A DNA stretch of 64,000 bases from JAJDFU01 sp964641965 (GCA_964641965.1 CAZXLD010000022.1:12585-76584); one strand, 5' to 3'. Numbered from the stretch's first letter, positions 16,894-27,146 are shown. Translations and numbers: made by a program. Notes: a model not told the origin generated them from the letters alone.

Positions 16894-17784
16894 TTATTCA
16901 TCTAAACGATCCAACAACCGATTTAGCTCCTCGGTATTCTGAAAAGGGATGACAACCTGGCCTTTTCCATTGTCCTTTACTTTGAGTTCTATTTTTCCGG
17001 AACCAAAGAAGGATCTAAATTCCTGTTGCACTTTTTTGTAGTCGGCATCTAAGGAAGCTGGGTTCCTTTGCTTAGGGGTTTGGTTTTGTTGACGAACCAG
17101 TTTTTCGGTTTCGCGCACACTTAGATTTCGATCCAGGACCAAACGTAAGGCTGCTGCCTGTTCGGCTTTGCTATTAAGCCCTAGCAAAGCTCGCGCATGT
17201 CCCATACTGATAGTCTTTTCTCGAATAGCTTGTTGAACTTCTGCGCTGAGTTCTAAAAGCCTCAGATAATTAGTGATCGTACTCCGTTCTTTCCCTACCC
17301 GTTCGGAAAGCGTTTTATGACTGAGATCGCATTCTTCTATAAGGCGTTGGTAGGCAAGGGCAACTTCAATTGCATTCAGGTCTTCCCGGTGGGTGTTTTC
17401 GACCAGAGCCATCTCCAGCATTTCCTGTTTATCACCTGCCAGGCGAACGTAGGCTGGGATTTCGCGAAGGCCTGCCATTTTGGAGGCCCTCAGTCTTCGT
17501 TCCCCTGATATTAACTGGAACTCCTTGGGACCTAGATACCGTACTGTAATGGGTTGTATCAGACCGAAAGTTTGAATGGACTGGGAGAGGGATTCCAAGG
17601 CCTCGGTCTCAAAGTCTTTGCGTGGCTGCTCGGGATTGACCCGGATGTCTTGGATTGGGATAGCGGCTACTTGTTGGGTCAGGTCCTTGGATAGTTTTTC
17701 CTCGGAGCTGGTATCCAGGTTTTTATTTTTGAACAAGGCATTAATTCCAAGCCCTAACTCCTCTTTTTTCACTTGCTTAGCCAT
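16894..17784 (-). CDS. parB: Chromosome partitioning protein ParB
   Basis: ParB is a CTPase clamp that loads at parS near the origin and directs chromosome segregation with ParA. The 296-residue product starts MAKQVKKEELGLGINALF, a typical ParA-stimulating N-terminus. The ParB/Srx CTP-binding domain has IRVNPEQPRKDFE and the GERRLRASKMAG box (residues about 115-126). A helix-turn-helix region follows (LSERVGKERSTITNYLRLLEL), then the dimerisation tail. The ATG at 17782-17784 is preferred to the TTG two codons earlier. It lies 43 bp after parA. Confidence 0.97.
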   Translation of the reverse strand: MAKQVKKEELGLGINALFKNKNLDTSSEEKLSKDLTQQVAAIPIQDIRVNPEQPRKDFETEALESLSQSIQTFGLIQPITVRYLGPKEFQLISGERRLRASKMAGLREIPAYVRLAGDKQEMLEMALVENTHREDLNAIEVALAYQRLIEECDLSHKTLSERVGKERSTITNYLRLLELSAEVQQAIREKTISMGHARALLGLNSKAEQAAALRLVLDRNLSVRETEKLVRQQNQTPKQRNPASLDADYKKVQQEFRSFFGSGKIELKVKDNGKGQVVIPFQNTEELNRLLDRLDE

Positions 17785-17827
17785 AATCAACGTACCAAAA
17801 TTCTGTACCTGCCAAAAGTAGGAAGAT

Positions 17828-18619
17828 TTAGCCGGCTACCGGCTCTTGGGTGGTTGCGTCAGCGTTTTTGGTCAGTAATTCCTGGGCCAGATTCAGGAAA
17901 TTGATACTGCCTTTGCTACCGGCATTTAACAAGACAACCGGCATATGCATATTTGGTGCCTCTCCAATGCGTGCATTCCGATGGATAATTGTATCGAAAA
18001 CCTGATTACCAAATATGTCCCTAACCTGGCTAACGACTACATTGGCCAACCGCAGGCGGCTGTCATACATGGAAAGCAGAATACCTTCTAATTGCAGATC
18101 TCTATTGTACTGCTCCTTTACCATAGAAATGGTGTTCTGCAATTTGGAAAGACCTTCGAGGGCATAATATTCGCACTGTACGGGTATCAGAACGGTATCT
18201 GAAGCGGTCAGGGCATTCACCGTTACCAGACCCAAGGAAGGGAGACAATCAATCAGAATATAATCGTAATCCTCGCGCACTTGATTGACTACATTTTTGA
18301 GAATGTATTCCCGATCCTCCATTTCGGCTAGTTCGAGTTCTGCCCCCACCAGATTGATATTGGAGGGCATCAAGTGTAAATTGGGCGAAGAGGTCTCTCG
18401 TATGACTTCCCTCGGGTCCATCCCGTTGATCATAGCGTCGTAAATACTCTTTTCCACCTCTTCCGGAAATCCGACTCCAGAGGATGCATTGGATTGCGGA
18501 TCTGCATCTATCAACAATACTTTCTGCTCCATAATACCCAGGCTTGCACCCAGATTGACCGCTGTGGTAGTTTTGCCAACGCCTCCTTTCTGATTGGCGA
18601 TTGCTATTACTTTTCCCAT
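17828..18619 (-). CDS. parA: Chromosome partitioning ATPase ParA (Soj)
   Basis: A 263-residue MinD/ParA-type ATPase that partners with ParB. The deviant Walker A motif is KGGVGKTTTAVNLG (residues about 11-24), then LLIDADPQSNASSG (A'), and Walker B region YDYILIDCLPSLG. The start at 18619 is the natural MGKVIAIANQKGG; the longer frame upstream has no homology. First gene of the run parA-parB-DUF5683-patatin. Proximity of a chromosomal par pair to dnaA in the window suggests an origin-proximal location. Confidence 0.97.
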   Translation of the reverse strand: MGKVIAIANQKGGVGKTTTAVNLGASLGIMEQKVLLIDADPQSNASSGVGFPEEVEKSIYDAMINGMDPREVIRETSSPNLHLMPSNINLVGAELELAEMEDREYILKNVVNQVREDYDYILIDCLPSLGLVTVNALTASDTVLIPVQCEYYALEGLSKLQNTISMVKEQYNRDLQLEGILLSMYDSRLRLANVVVSQVRDIFGNQVFDTIIHRNARIGEAPNMHMPVVLLNAGSKGSINFLNLAQELLTKNADATTQEPVAG

Positions 18620-18799
18620 GAAATACAACACATTAAAGGGTAAATCAGGATAGATAATGTAATTATTATCCCAAAATCGCTCCAATAAAGGTAGCCTTTT
18701 CCGACAGGATTGGATGTTAATTCCGTCGGTCGGAATCGACAAAACCTTGGGTAGCCAGCTCAGGTTGCCGTGTTGAAATAGAGCAAAATCGCTGGTCCG

Positions 18800-19513
18800 T
18801 TACAAGGACACAACCTCCCCAATAGCTGGTAATAACAGTGTTTTTGATTGCTGACTAAATGCAGCTAGTGCGGCTTCCTTATCCAAAACAATGGGAGGGA
18901 AGGTGTCATAATGGCAGCCTATGATCCGATTGCATTCCACAAAGTCGCTAGCGATTACCGCATCTTCGAATCCCATGGTAAAATTATCTCCAACGGGAAA
19001 TATGGCCATATCCAGCTTGGGACAAGTCATCGGGATGAGCTTCATGTCCCAGGTTAATGCCGTATCGCCGGCGATATACAGACAGCCTTCATCGTTCCAA
19101 AGCACGAATCCTCCCGGGTTTCCTCCATAGGTGCCGTCTGGTAGTACGCTGGAATGAATGGCATTTACATACTTAACGGTTGCAAACGGAAACTGGGCTT
19201 TTCCACCATGATTCAGCGGATGACCTTTTAAGCCCTGTTCGCCATACCAGGTGACAATTTCATAGCTTGAAATAATAGTGGCTTCATTGGCCTGCGCAAC
19301 CGTAGCTGCATCGACTACATGGTCCTGATGCCCATGGGTAATCAAAATGAAATCCGCTTTGATTTTCTCCGGATTGAGTAGGTCTTCCAAGTCTGGATTT
19401 TCGGCTAGTGCCTGTTGTGCTAATTCATTGGGAGATATAAAGGGATCGATCAAAATCCGGAATCCATCGGTTTCGAGCATAAAGCTGGCATGTCCCAGAA
19501 ATGTCAATTGCAT
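18800..19513 (-). CDS. UPF0173-type metal-dependent hydrolase (metallo-beta-lactamase fold)
   Basis: The 237-residue protein starts MQLTFLGHASFMLETDGFRILIDPF, typical of UPF0173/UlaG-like hydrolases. The metal-binding motif is ITHGHQDHVVDAA (H-x-H-x-D-H), with further ligands in AIHSS, YIAGDTALTWDMKL and GCHYDTFPPIV. It is a soluble enzyme with unknown substrate; UlaG itself acts on ascorbate-6-phosphate lactone, but this subfamily is uncharacterised. It lies upstream of parA on the same strand with a 180-bp gap. Confidence 0.88.
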   Translation of the reverse strand: MQLTFLGHASFMLETDGFRILIDPFISPNELAQQALAENPDLEDLLNPEKIKADFILITHGHQDHVVDAATVAQANEATIISSYEIVTWYGEQGLKGHPLNHGGKAQFPFATVKYVNAIHSSVLPDGTYGGNPGGFVLWNDEGCLYIAGDTALTWDMKLIPMTCPKLDMAIFPVGDNFTMGFEDAVIASDFVECNRIIGCHYDTFPPIVLDKEAALAAFSQQSKTLLLPAIGEVVSL

Positions 19514-19937
19514 ACTATTGCGGGTCGGTTAGTGTTCGCTATTGTTGATTGGAATGTCAGGGTTAGAGCAAGTTTTGTTCTTCTAAAGTTTAGCTGGTTA
19601 AAAATAATTTCAAATTCGATAGCATTTTACAAATAATATCGACACGTAACATTTGATACCCTTTTCGGGAAAATGGAAATGCTTCCAGTCCTATTCCACC
19701 ATACTTTCCATCCTAATCGTATCGTCATACTGCTTTAGGAATTCCGTGGGCGCCAATATCGGCACACATTTTTTAAGACTTATTTCAAATAAAAAATTTT
19801 CACATCGGGCAAAAACGCCAATTATAATGATGCTACCTCCATCGTAAACGGAACGGATTTATATTTTCCTTGACCCCTAAAACTTTACCGGTCAAATAGG
19901 CTTTATCTATTGACTTTTTCATACACAAAATGATTGC
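19514..19937. other. Divergent intergenic region without recognisable feature
   Basis: This 424-bp A/T-rich region separates two divergent genes and must hold both promoters. I find no perfect TAnnTTTG element, RNA gene, riboswitch or hairpin terminator in it. Confidence 0.45.
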
Positions 19938-20480
19938 ATGATCACCGTTATATCGGGAACGAATCGAAAAGATAGTGAATGTTTGACCTTCGCCAAGACC
20001 TATGCAGGTATCTTGGAAGCTAAATCGAATGTGCCGATCCGTTTATTAGCACTGGAAGAAATTGCTCATGATTGGTTTCATCCCGACATGTACGATACAG
20101 CCTCTCAGACGCTGAGCTTGATAAAGCTGCAGGACGAATTTATATTGCCGGCAGAGAAGTTCGTTTTCATTATGCCGGAATATAATGGAAGTATTCCCGG
20201 TTCTCTTAAGCTCTTTATTGATGCTTGCTCTATCCGCAAATACAAAGAAAACTTCCAGGGCAAAAAGGCGGCGCTAGTAGGAGTTGCCAGCGGACGAGCC
20301 GGGAACTTGCGTGGGATGGACCATTTGTCCGGCGTTCTAAATCACATGGGAACAATTATACTGCCGAATATGCTTCCTATTTCCAGCATAAAAGCCCTGT
20401 TGGATCAGAACTCAAAAGTGGTCGATCAGCCTACGTTGATAGCCATGGAAAAGCAGGCCGATCAATTACTCTCTTTCTGA
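19938..20480 (+). CDS. NAD(P)H-dependent FMN reductase family flavoprotein
   Basis: The 180-residue flavodoxin-like protein belongs to the NADPH-dependent FMN reductase family: the phosphate-binding loop is ISGTNRKDSECLTFAKTYA, the strand MPEYNGSIPGSLKLFIDAC is the classical second flavin-binding segment, and GKKAALVGVASGRAGNLRGMDHL is the third. It probably reduces flavins, quinones or azo compounds in the cytosol. An out-of-frame upstream ATG at 19930 is not used. It is a single gene, divergent from the UPF0173 gene and convergent with sppA. Confidence 0.88.
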   Translation: MITVISGTNRKDSECLTFAKTYAGILEAKSNVPIRLLALEEIAHDWFHPDMYDTASQTLSLIKLQDEFILPAEKFVFIMPEYNGSIPGSLKLFIDACSIRKYKENFQGKKAALVGVASGRAGNLRGMDHLSGVLNHMGTIILPNMLPISSIKALLDQNSKVVDQPTLIAMEKQADQLLSF

Positions 20481-20565
20481 TCTGATCCTTCTTGTATTTG
20501 CGAAAAAATGGCAAACTTATCTGGCACTGACCGCATTTTCCACATGCCGCCATTCTGTCAAATAC

Positions 20566-22350
20566 CTAGAAATTGATCACTACGGGTAGTTTGGCCTGAA
20601 CAGCTGTTCCTCCTGCTGAAAGTTCTTTAAACTGTCGATAGGCTGGATAAAAAGGACCAAGTTCCTCCTTCAGGAATCGCTGTTGTAGCCGTACTGAAGA
20701 TTCTACACCGGTGAGATCTTCGATCAGTTTGAGGTAGGGGTCTTTCACATATGGGTAGGACGAAATTCGATATTCCCCCTCCTCCAATCCAGCGAGAGCA
20801 GCAGCTGCATCTATGGCTGTAGGTAGTCCTCCCAAACGATCGACCAGTTTATGCTCCAGTGCCTGTTTCCCGGTCCAGACCCGGCCTTGGGCAATCTGAT
20901 GAACATCATCCTTGGTCATGTTTCTTCCGGCAGCTACCCGATCCAGGAAGGTCTGATACATTTTTTCGGTTCGGACATTCATGAGCTTTACTTCATCGGC
21001 GCTCATTTCAAAAAAAGGCGTGAATGCAGAAGCCATAAGGGCTGTATTGACCGTATCAAAATTGACTCCGATTTTGTCGTTTGTCATTTTGGAAATATCA
21101 GGGAATACACTGAACACACCAATGGATCCCGTGATGGTGGTCGGCTCAGCGAAAATACTATCTGCCTGACAGGCAATGTAATATCCGCCTGAAGCAGCAT
21201 AATCACCCATGCTGACAATAACGGGCGTATTGTTTTGGGTCTGTACTTCCTTTAACTCTCGAAGGATGTTTTCAGAGGCCAGCGCACTTCCGCCAGGGGA
21301 ATTGACTCGCAAGACGATCGCTTTTATGCTGGAATTCGCCTTGATCTCCCGGATCAGTCGGACATACTTTTGGTCCCCGACGGAACCATCTTTGCCTTTA
21401 CCGCCCACGATGTTTCCTTCAGCATATACTACGGCAATTCGGTTTTTCGCACTGTAGTTTTTCCGAGGGGGATCTACTCGATTGAAATCCACCAAGCTCA
21501 TCAGTGGAAATTTCTCACTGGCTTTGAGTCCCAACCGTTCCTTCAACTTTTCAATAGCCTCCCCTTTGGTGATTATGCCATCAACCAAACCTGCTTCCAG
21601 AGTTTTTTCAGGAAATAATCCATCAAATTGATTGATCAATGCCAAGAGTTTTTCCTCCTCCAGGCCACGGCTTGAAGCAATGTTCGCGACCATATGGTCG
21701 TACAGTTCTGTCAAATACGAACGCGTTTGCAGCTTATTTTCCGGACTCATGGACGTTCGGCGAAAAGGTTCTGTTGCGCTCTTGAATTTACCTGCATAGA
21801 AAACATTCATATGTAGGCCAATTTTCTCGAACAGATTGGTGTAAAAGGGTATGGTAGCTGAAAATCCGCGAATATCGATGAGGCCGATTGGATTGACATA
21901 GAGGTCATCGGCAGCAGACGACAAATAATATCCCTGTTGGGTATAATAATCGGAATAGGCTACAATGAATTTTCCCGATTCCTTGAACTTCAGCAAAGAT
22001 TCCCGGAGGGTTCCAACAGTAGTGAAGGGCGCATTGACCATATCTACCTCAAGGAAAATACCTTTTATTTTATCATTTTTGACCGCCTGCTCAATGGTGC
22101 CGGTAATCTCATGAAGACCCAGCGTTTTTTCAGTATTTAGCGAAAAAGAACTTGGCTCCAGGTTGTTGGTCAGTTCGGGGATACTTTTATCCAGTTTGAT
22201 GTGTAAGACGGTGTTAGCCCGAAGGGCAGGTGGTTGATCAGAAGCAGCCACTACAGCGGATATAATGCCCATCCCAATAACAAAAATTAAAAACAGGGCT
22301 ACCAACACACCAAGAATGGCTGCAAAAAACGTTTTCCAAAAGGTATTCAT
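20566..22350 (-). CDS. sppA: Signal peptide peptidase SppA, 67-kDa type
   Basis: SppA is a membrane-bound serine protease that degrades cleaved signal peptides. The 594-residue length matches the two-domain type of E. coli. An N-terminal membrane helix (residues about 8-33) is followed by the first ClpP-fold domain with the catalytic lysine in AGKFKSATEPFRR (about K190), and the second with the nucleophile serine in MGDYAASGGYYIA (about S387) after RVNSPGGSALASE. This gives the Ser/Lys dyad split across domains as in the E. coli enzyme. It is monocistronic. Confidence 0.95.
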   Translation of the reverse strand: MNTFWKTFFAAILGVLVALFLIFVIGMGIISAVVAASDQPPALRANTVLHIKLDKSIPELTNNLEPSSFSLNTEKTLGLHEITGTIEQAVKNDKIKGIFLEVDMVNAPFTTVGTLRESLLKFKESGKFIVAYSDYYTQQGYYLSSAADDLYVNPIGLIDIRGFSATIPFYTNLFEKIGLHMNVFYAGKFKSATEPFRRTSMSPENKLQTRSYLTELYDHMVANIASSRGLEEEKLLALINQFDGLFPEKTLEAGLVDGIITKGEAIEKLKERLGLKASEKFPLMSLVDFNRVDPPRKNYSAKNRIAVVYAEGNIVGGKGKDGSVGDQKYVRLIREIKANSSIKAIVLRVNSPGGSALASENILRELKEVQTQNNTPVIVSMGDYAASGGYYIACQADSIFAEPTTITGSIGVFSVFPDISKMTNDKIGVNFDTVNTALMASAFTPFFEMSADEVKLMNVRTEKMYQTFLDRVAAGRNMTKDDVHQIAQGRVWTGKQALEHKLVDRLGGLPTAIDAAAALAGLEEGEYRISSYPYVKDPYLKLIEDLTGVESSVRLQQRFLKEELGPFYPAYRQFKELSAGGTAVQAKLPVVINF

Positions 22351-22586
22351 TCGAGAATCAATATTTGGAGGGGAAAGTAAAAATATACAGCTAATTGCTT
22401 GAAATTAATGGATGAAAAGCTCGAAATGGCAGATATACAGTTGAAGGTGTTCAGCCTATATCACAATCCTGTATTTCATTTTTGGTTGACCTCCTTTTCG
22501 GCTATGTTTGCTTTTCGGAAAAATACGATAGAACACACATCCGTAACCGGTAACCTACACTTTGTGTTCAAAACAATGTTAATCCC

Positions 22587-25500
22587 ATGAATCTTATCCT
22601 GAAGCTGCTTCCAGGAGCATTTACGGTTATTTTGCTAGGTCTGGGCTTATCCCTGCAGGCTCAAGACCCTTTGGAAATTATCAGCCCACCACCTACGGGG
22701 CCCGAAGGCCTTATTCCCGGCAGTTTCCTGGGCCAGGGCATTGAAATTTTGAATGTACAATTTGAAGGTGACCCCTTATCGACCGGTTACTTTCGGAATG
22801 GAGCCGGCGTAATTGATATAGACCAGGGCCTCATCTTGTCAAACGGGTTGGCAAAAACCATTCCCGGACAGACCGGCGCCGACGCCATCGGAATGATGTT
22901 GGCTTCGTCCGGAACTGCCAGTACAGCAGTAGATGGGGATATCCAGACTTTGGCAGGAGGCAGTAGTGTTTTTGATATTCAGGTATATACCATAGAGTTT
23001 ATCCCTCAAGGCGATTCCCTTCAATTGACCTATGTGTTTGCGTCAGAAGAGTATCCCGAATTGAATTGCACTGACCAGACCGACCGATTTGGCATTTTCA
23101 TTAGTGGCCCGGGTATTGCCGGGCCTTTCGCCAATAATGCTGAAAATATGGCCGTAGTTCCGGGCACCCTTATTCCTGCGGGAATCAATAGCATCAATAC
23201 TGGCTTGCCTGGACCAGGTGGGGATTTCAACGAATGCTCGCCACCTGATGGATCATTAGTATTTGATGCGCTATACAACAACAATGATGGCCTTCCCTTT
23301 TTTCCAGTCTATGATGGATTTACCGATCCGTTGACCAATAAAATTGCGGTCACCCCATGCCAGGTATACACCATCAAACTCGTCATTGCAGATGTGGGAG
23401 ATGACCAGGACGATTCGGCCCTTTTTTTCCAGGCTGAAAGTTTCGCCACTGACGCGTTTGAAATTCTGGCTGAGTTGCCCACCATTGACGGGGTAATTGC
23501 CGAGGGATGCTCACCGGCCAATTTAACCCTGGAGTTGCTGGATTCAGCTGTGATGGACCGCCAGATTCCCTATACCATTTTCGGAAATGCTGTGGAAGGA
23601 GTAGATTTTACGACCAACCTTCCCGGCGGAGGAGTTTTAACCTTCCCCGAAGGAGATACTTCTTTCACCATCAGTTTTGAAGCCCTTGAAGATTTTACGC
23701 CTGAAGGGACTGACTCGATCTTCTTCGAATTAGAGACGACCCCCTGTCGCAGAGATACGTTTCTTATTCAAATTGTAGATGATACCTTGCCTACCCCAGT
23801 TTTACGGACTGATACGACCATTTGCCCCGCAGATTCGGTGGCGTTAAATGGAGATATTGGATTTATGAATCCTCCGGTGCAGTCCTTCAACTTTCAAGGA
23901 AACCTGCCCATTGATACGAACGGGGTTCTGTTTTCAGCACCTATCAATGTTTCCGGTATCCCTATTCAAACTGTAGGGCCAGGGGTTATTGCTACGGTAT
24001 GTATCGATAGCTTACGACATAGCTGGATCGAGGATGTCGATGTCTTTCTGGTGGCTCCTAACGGAAGCCTGCTTGAACTTACCACTGATAATGGGGGAGA
24101 TGGAGGGAACAATACGGAGCCCGATTTTTATATCGGGACTTGTTTCTCGGAATCAGCCACCCAAGCTGTGAATTTTCCCGGTCCGGCAGCTCCCTTCACC
24201 GCTTTGCCTTTAACGGGTACATTTTTACCGGAGGGGGACTGGTCTGCTTTGTACGGCAGCCCTACCAATGGGGAATGGCAACTCTTGGTTATTGATGATA
24301 AGGAGGGAGACAATGGTGCCCTTCTGGGATGGAGTATTTCGTTTAGTGCCAACTACAGTGTAGGTTATTCCTGGGACCCGGCCACCGGACTTGATTTTCC
24401 AAACAACCCGGACCCGATAGCAACACCTACAGTACCAAATACCACTACTGATTATGTATTGACCGTATCAGACAGCTACGGTTGTGAGACAAAAGATATG
24501 GTAGCTATCACCACACTGGATGTATTACCTCCGGTAGAAAATGTAGTGTGTGCTGCTTCAGACGAAACCAGTTTTACCATTACTTGGGATTTACTTGCCG
24601 GAGCGAGTAGCTATGAGGTGAGTATTGGGGGAGTGATTTGGGAACCTGCCAATGGAAACCTTACGCATACGTTTACCAACCTCCGACCAAATACCCCTTA
24701 TATTATTTTTGTCCGTGGGGTAGACAATTGTCCGGGTTTTCCTTCTGCCCAGCGGGCTTGTTCCACCCAGCCGTGTACCAACTTATCGGTTGATATTGAT
24801 ACCATTCCAACTCGCTGTCCCGGCGTATTTGAGGGGGGGATTACCTTTACTCCTACAGGCGGTACAGCACCCTATATTTTTCGTTTAGATGCGGATACAA
24901 ACCAGACTGGGGTTTTTGAGAACCTTGTAAATCAGGTATACACCTATAAAGTGGAAGATTCCATTGGTTGCGAATTCACAGGCGATATCTATCTGCCAGT
25001 AGTGGATACCATATTGGTGGATATGGAGATATTAAGCGGGGTCCTTTGTCAGGGAGATACGAACGCAGTTATTCAGGCATCGGCCAATGGTCCTGATGGT
25101 CCATATGATTTTACTTGGGCCAATACACAAACCGGGGCTATCGCCGATAGCTTCCCGATGGGCTTTGCAGCCGTGCAGGCCTTGGGAATCACGGGTTGTA
25201 ATGTGACCGATTCTATTTTTGTGTCTGAACCGGCAGCCTTGCAACCTACCACGAGTGCCCTGCCAATTAGTTGTGCAGGCGCCAGCGATGGGACTATTTT
25301 GGCTACTACTTTTGGAGGAACAGTGCCTTATCAATATACATGGACCGATACGGCTGGTGCCCCATTACCAGATACAGTAGGGCTTCCCGCAGGCGATTAT
25401 ATCTTGCAAGTAGTGGATGCCAATGGATGTACAGCCTCTTCACAGGTCACTATTCCCACTGCAGCAGCCTTGGATGTGGGCACTGCGGTAGATCCTGTAC

Positions 25501-27146
25501 GTTGTACCGGTGGTTCTGACGGTCGAGTCCAGTTAACGGTTTCCGGCGGATCCGGGAATTACTTTTACGATTGGAATACCGGATCAACGGATGCTACGCT
25601 CAATAACCTCAGCGCGGGCACTTACACAGTATCTGTTAGCGACGATAACGGATGCTTTATCAATGATACTTTCACCCTTGAAGACCCTCAGTTGTTAGAA
25701 GTCTTTCTCTCCGGGGTGGATATTTCATGTGGAGGCGGAGCGGATGGTACCATTGAGGCCTTTGCCATTGGAGGGACTGGGTCTTACACCTACAACTGGA
25801 ATCCGGGTTTTATTGGTGACACATCTGTGGCCGTGGACGTTCCGATTGGGTTTTATTCCCTTGAAGTCAGTGATTCGCTAGGGTGTATAGCTACAGATAC
25901 GATCACCCTGATTGAGCCTGATGGGCTCGATTTTGAATCCGATGTCAAAGGGGTTAGTTGCCAGGGGCAATCTGACGGGCAAATTGATCTTACCGTTTCG
26001 GGCGGAGCCTTTCCTTATACCTTCGATTGGAGCAATGGAGCAACTACGGAGGATATTGATAGCCTTGCGCCTGGCAATTATGAAGTTTTTGTAACCGACA
26101 ATAACGGATGTGTGGATTCCTTAAGCGCATTCATCAGCGATATTGATGCCTTGGGGATCGATTTTTCCGTGGCGGGTGCCTCCTGCCAGGGGGAGACGGA
26201 CGGAGAAATTGAATTGTCTATTGTTGGGGGGCTGGCTCCTTATGAGGTCCTTTGGCAAGATAGTTCCACGGAGAATACGCTGGGTGGATTAGCTGCCGGG
26301 ACCTATTCGGTTCAGGTTTCGGATCGAAACGGTTGCGTGCTTCAGGAGATGGTCATGGTTGGTGAGCCGGAGGTTTTACAAGGTACCTTGACTACTACTG
26401 ATCCAACCTGTACTGACTTTGCAGATGGGATTATCACCATTCAGACAACTGGTGGAACAGCTCCTTATACATATTCGTTAGGAGGCCGTACACAAAACGC
26501 CGGGTTTTTTCCAGCCCTTCTGGCAGGGGTATATGAAGGAGAAATTGTTGATGCTAACGGTTGCCAATTTGCCCTACCCGTGGTGGAATTGCTGAATCCG
26601 CCACCACTCGAAATACCTGCCCAGCCTGACGTAGTAAAGAGTTTCCAGGACTCTGTAAGTCTGAATCCCACCGTACAAGGTGGAATGGGGCCCTATATTT
26701 TTAGCTGGAGTGATACCCAGGAACCTATTTTAAGCTGCCTGATTTGTCCATCGCCCACCACTGGTGTGGCACAGTCTACCGACTTTTTCTTTCAGGTAGA
26801 AGATGCAAATGGATGTCAGGGGGAAGGGGTTATTCGAGTCGTAATCGAAGATAACTTCCAGGCACAAGTACCTACCGGTTTCACTCCTGATGGAAACGGG
26901 CAGAATGATCAATTGATCGTACATGGAAATGACGGTGTACGTGTTATCAATTTCAAGGTATTCAACCGTTGGGGTGAATTAGTCTTCGAGCGGCTGGATT
27001 TTGGAGTGAATGAGGCGGCAAGTGGCTGGGATGGAAATATAAACGGAGCGCCTTCACCGGCAGGAGTTTACGTTTGGGTCCTGGAGGCTGAATTTCCGGA
27101 TGGGAATCGGGAGGTCAGTCAAGGACAGACTACCTTGATTCGTTGA
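22587..27146 (+). CDS. Giant secreted multi-domain adhesin-like protein with SprB repeats and gliding-motility/T9SS C-terminal domain
   Basis: The 1519-residue product carries a signal peptide (residues 1-26, ending LSLQAQ). Domains in order are: a choice-of-anchor L-type domain (about 45-290, with YVFASEEYPE and FGIFISGPG), a Calx-beta-like domain (about 310-395), a proprotein-convertase P-like domain (about 425-590, with HSWIEDVDVFLVAPNG and NGEWQLLVIDD), a fibronectin III-like domain (about 645-735), eight to nine SprB-type repeats (about 735-1410, each with GG..PY.Y.W and a closing V.D.NGC), and the type-B gliding-motility C-terminal domain (about 1425-1519, VPTGFTPDGNGQNDQL, FNRWGELVFE, PAGVYVW). 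The C-terminal domain predicts type IX secretion and surface attachment. It is likely an adhesin; the ligand is unknown. Confidence 0.93.
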   Translation: MNLILKLLPGAFTVILLGLGLSLQAQDPLEIISPPPTGPEGLIPGSFLGQGIEILNVQFEGDPLSTGYFRNGAGVIDIDQGLILSNGLAKTIPGQTGADAIGMMLASSGTASTAVDGDIQTLAGGSSVFDIQVYTIEFIPQGDSLQLTYVFASEEYPELNCTDQTDRFGIFISGPGIAGPFANNAENMAVVPGTLIPAGINSINTGLPGPGGDFNECSPPDGSLVFDALYNNNDGLPFFPVYDGFTDPLTNKIAVTPCQVYTIKLVIADVGDDQDDSALFFQAESFATDAFEILAELPTIDGVIAEGCSPANLTLELLDSAVMDRQIPYTIFGNAVEGVDFTTNLPGGGVLTFPEGDTSFTISFEALEDFTPEGTDSIFFELETTPCRRDTFLIQIVDDTLPTPVLRTDTTICPADSVALNGDIGFMNPPVQSFNFQGNLPIDTNGVLFSAPINVSGIPIQTVGPGVIATVCIDSLRHSWIEDVDVFLVAPNGSLLELTTDNGGDGGNNTEPDFYIGTCFSESATQAVNFPGPAAPFTALPLTGTFLPEGDWSALYGSPTNGEWQLLVIDDKEGDNGALLGWSISFSANYSVGYSWDPATGLDFPNNPDPIATPTVPNTTTDYVLTVSDSYGCETKDMVAITTLDVLPPVENVVCAASDETSFTITWDLLAGASSYEVSIGGVIWEPANGNLTHTFTNLRPNTPYIIFVRGVDNCPGFPSAQRACSTQPCTNLSVDIDTIPTRCPGVFEGGITFTPTGGTAPYIFRLDADTNQTGVFENLVNQVYTYKVEDSIGCEFTGDIYLPVVDTILVDMEILSGVLCQGDTNAVIQASANGPDGPYDFTWANTQTGAIADSFPMGFAAVQALGITGCNVTDSIFVSEPAALQPTTSALPISCAGASDGTILATTFGGTVPYQYTWTDTAGAPLPDTVGLPAGDYILQVVDANGCTASSQVTIPTAAALDVGTAVDPVRCTGGSDGRVQLTVSGGSGNYFYDWNTGSTDATLNNLSAGTYTVSVSDDNGCFINDTFTLEDPQLLEVFLSGVDISCGGGADGTIEAFAIGGTGSYTYNWNPGFIGDTSVAVDVPIGFYSLEVSDSLGCIATDTITLIEPDGLDFESDVKGVSCQGQSDGQIDLTVSGGAFPYTFDWSNGATTEDIDSLAPGNYEVFVTDNNGCVDSLSAFISDIDALGIDFSVAGASCQGETDGEIELSIVGGLAPYEVLWQDSSTENTLGGLAAGTYSVQVSDRNGCVLQEMVMVGEPEVLQGTLTTTDPTCTDFADGIITIQTTGGTAPYTYSLGGRTQNAGFFPALLAGVYEGEIVDANGCQFALPVVELLNPPPLEIPAQPDVVKSFQDSVSLNPTVQGGMGPYIFSWSDTQEPILSCLICPSPTTGVAQSTDFFFQVEDANGCQGEGVIRVVIEDNFQAQVPTGFTPDGNGQNDQLIVHGNDGVRVINFKVFNRWGELVFERLDFGVNEAASGWDGNINGAPSPAGVYVWVLEAEFPDGNREVSQGQTTLIR

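Noticed and set aside
18620..18799. Possible parS site next to parA
   Set aside because: No perfect or near-perfect 16-bp GTTTCACGTGAAAC-like palindrome was found in the region.
22399..22590. 63-codon plus-strand open frame before the giant adhesin gene
   Set aside because: It lies in the divergent promoter region between sppA and the adhesin gene, overlaps the adhesin start and has no recognisable features.
24780..26850. Regularly repeated DNA in the adhesin gene that might look like a repeat array
   Set aside because: The repeats are about 200 bp, imperfect and in frame; they encode SprB-type protein modules, not a CRISPR array or satellite.
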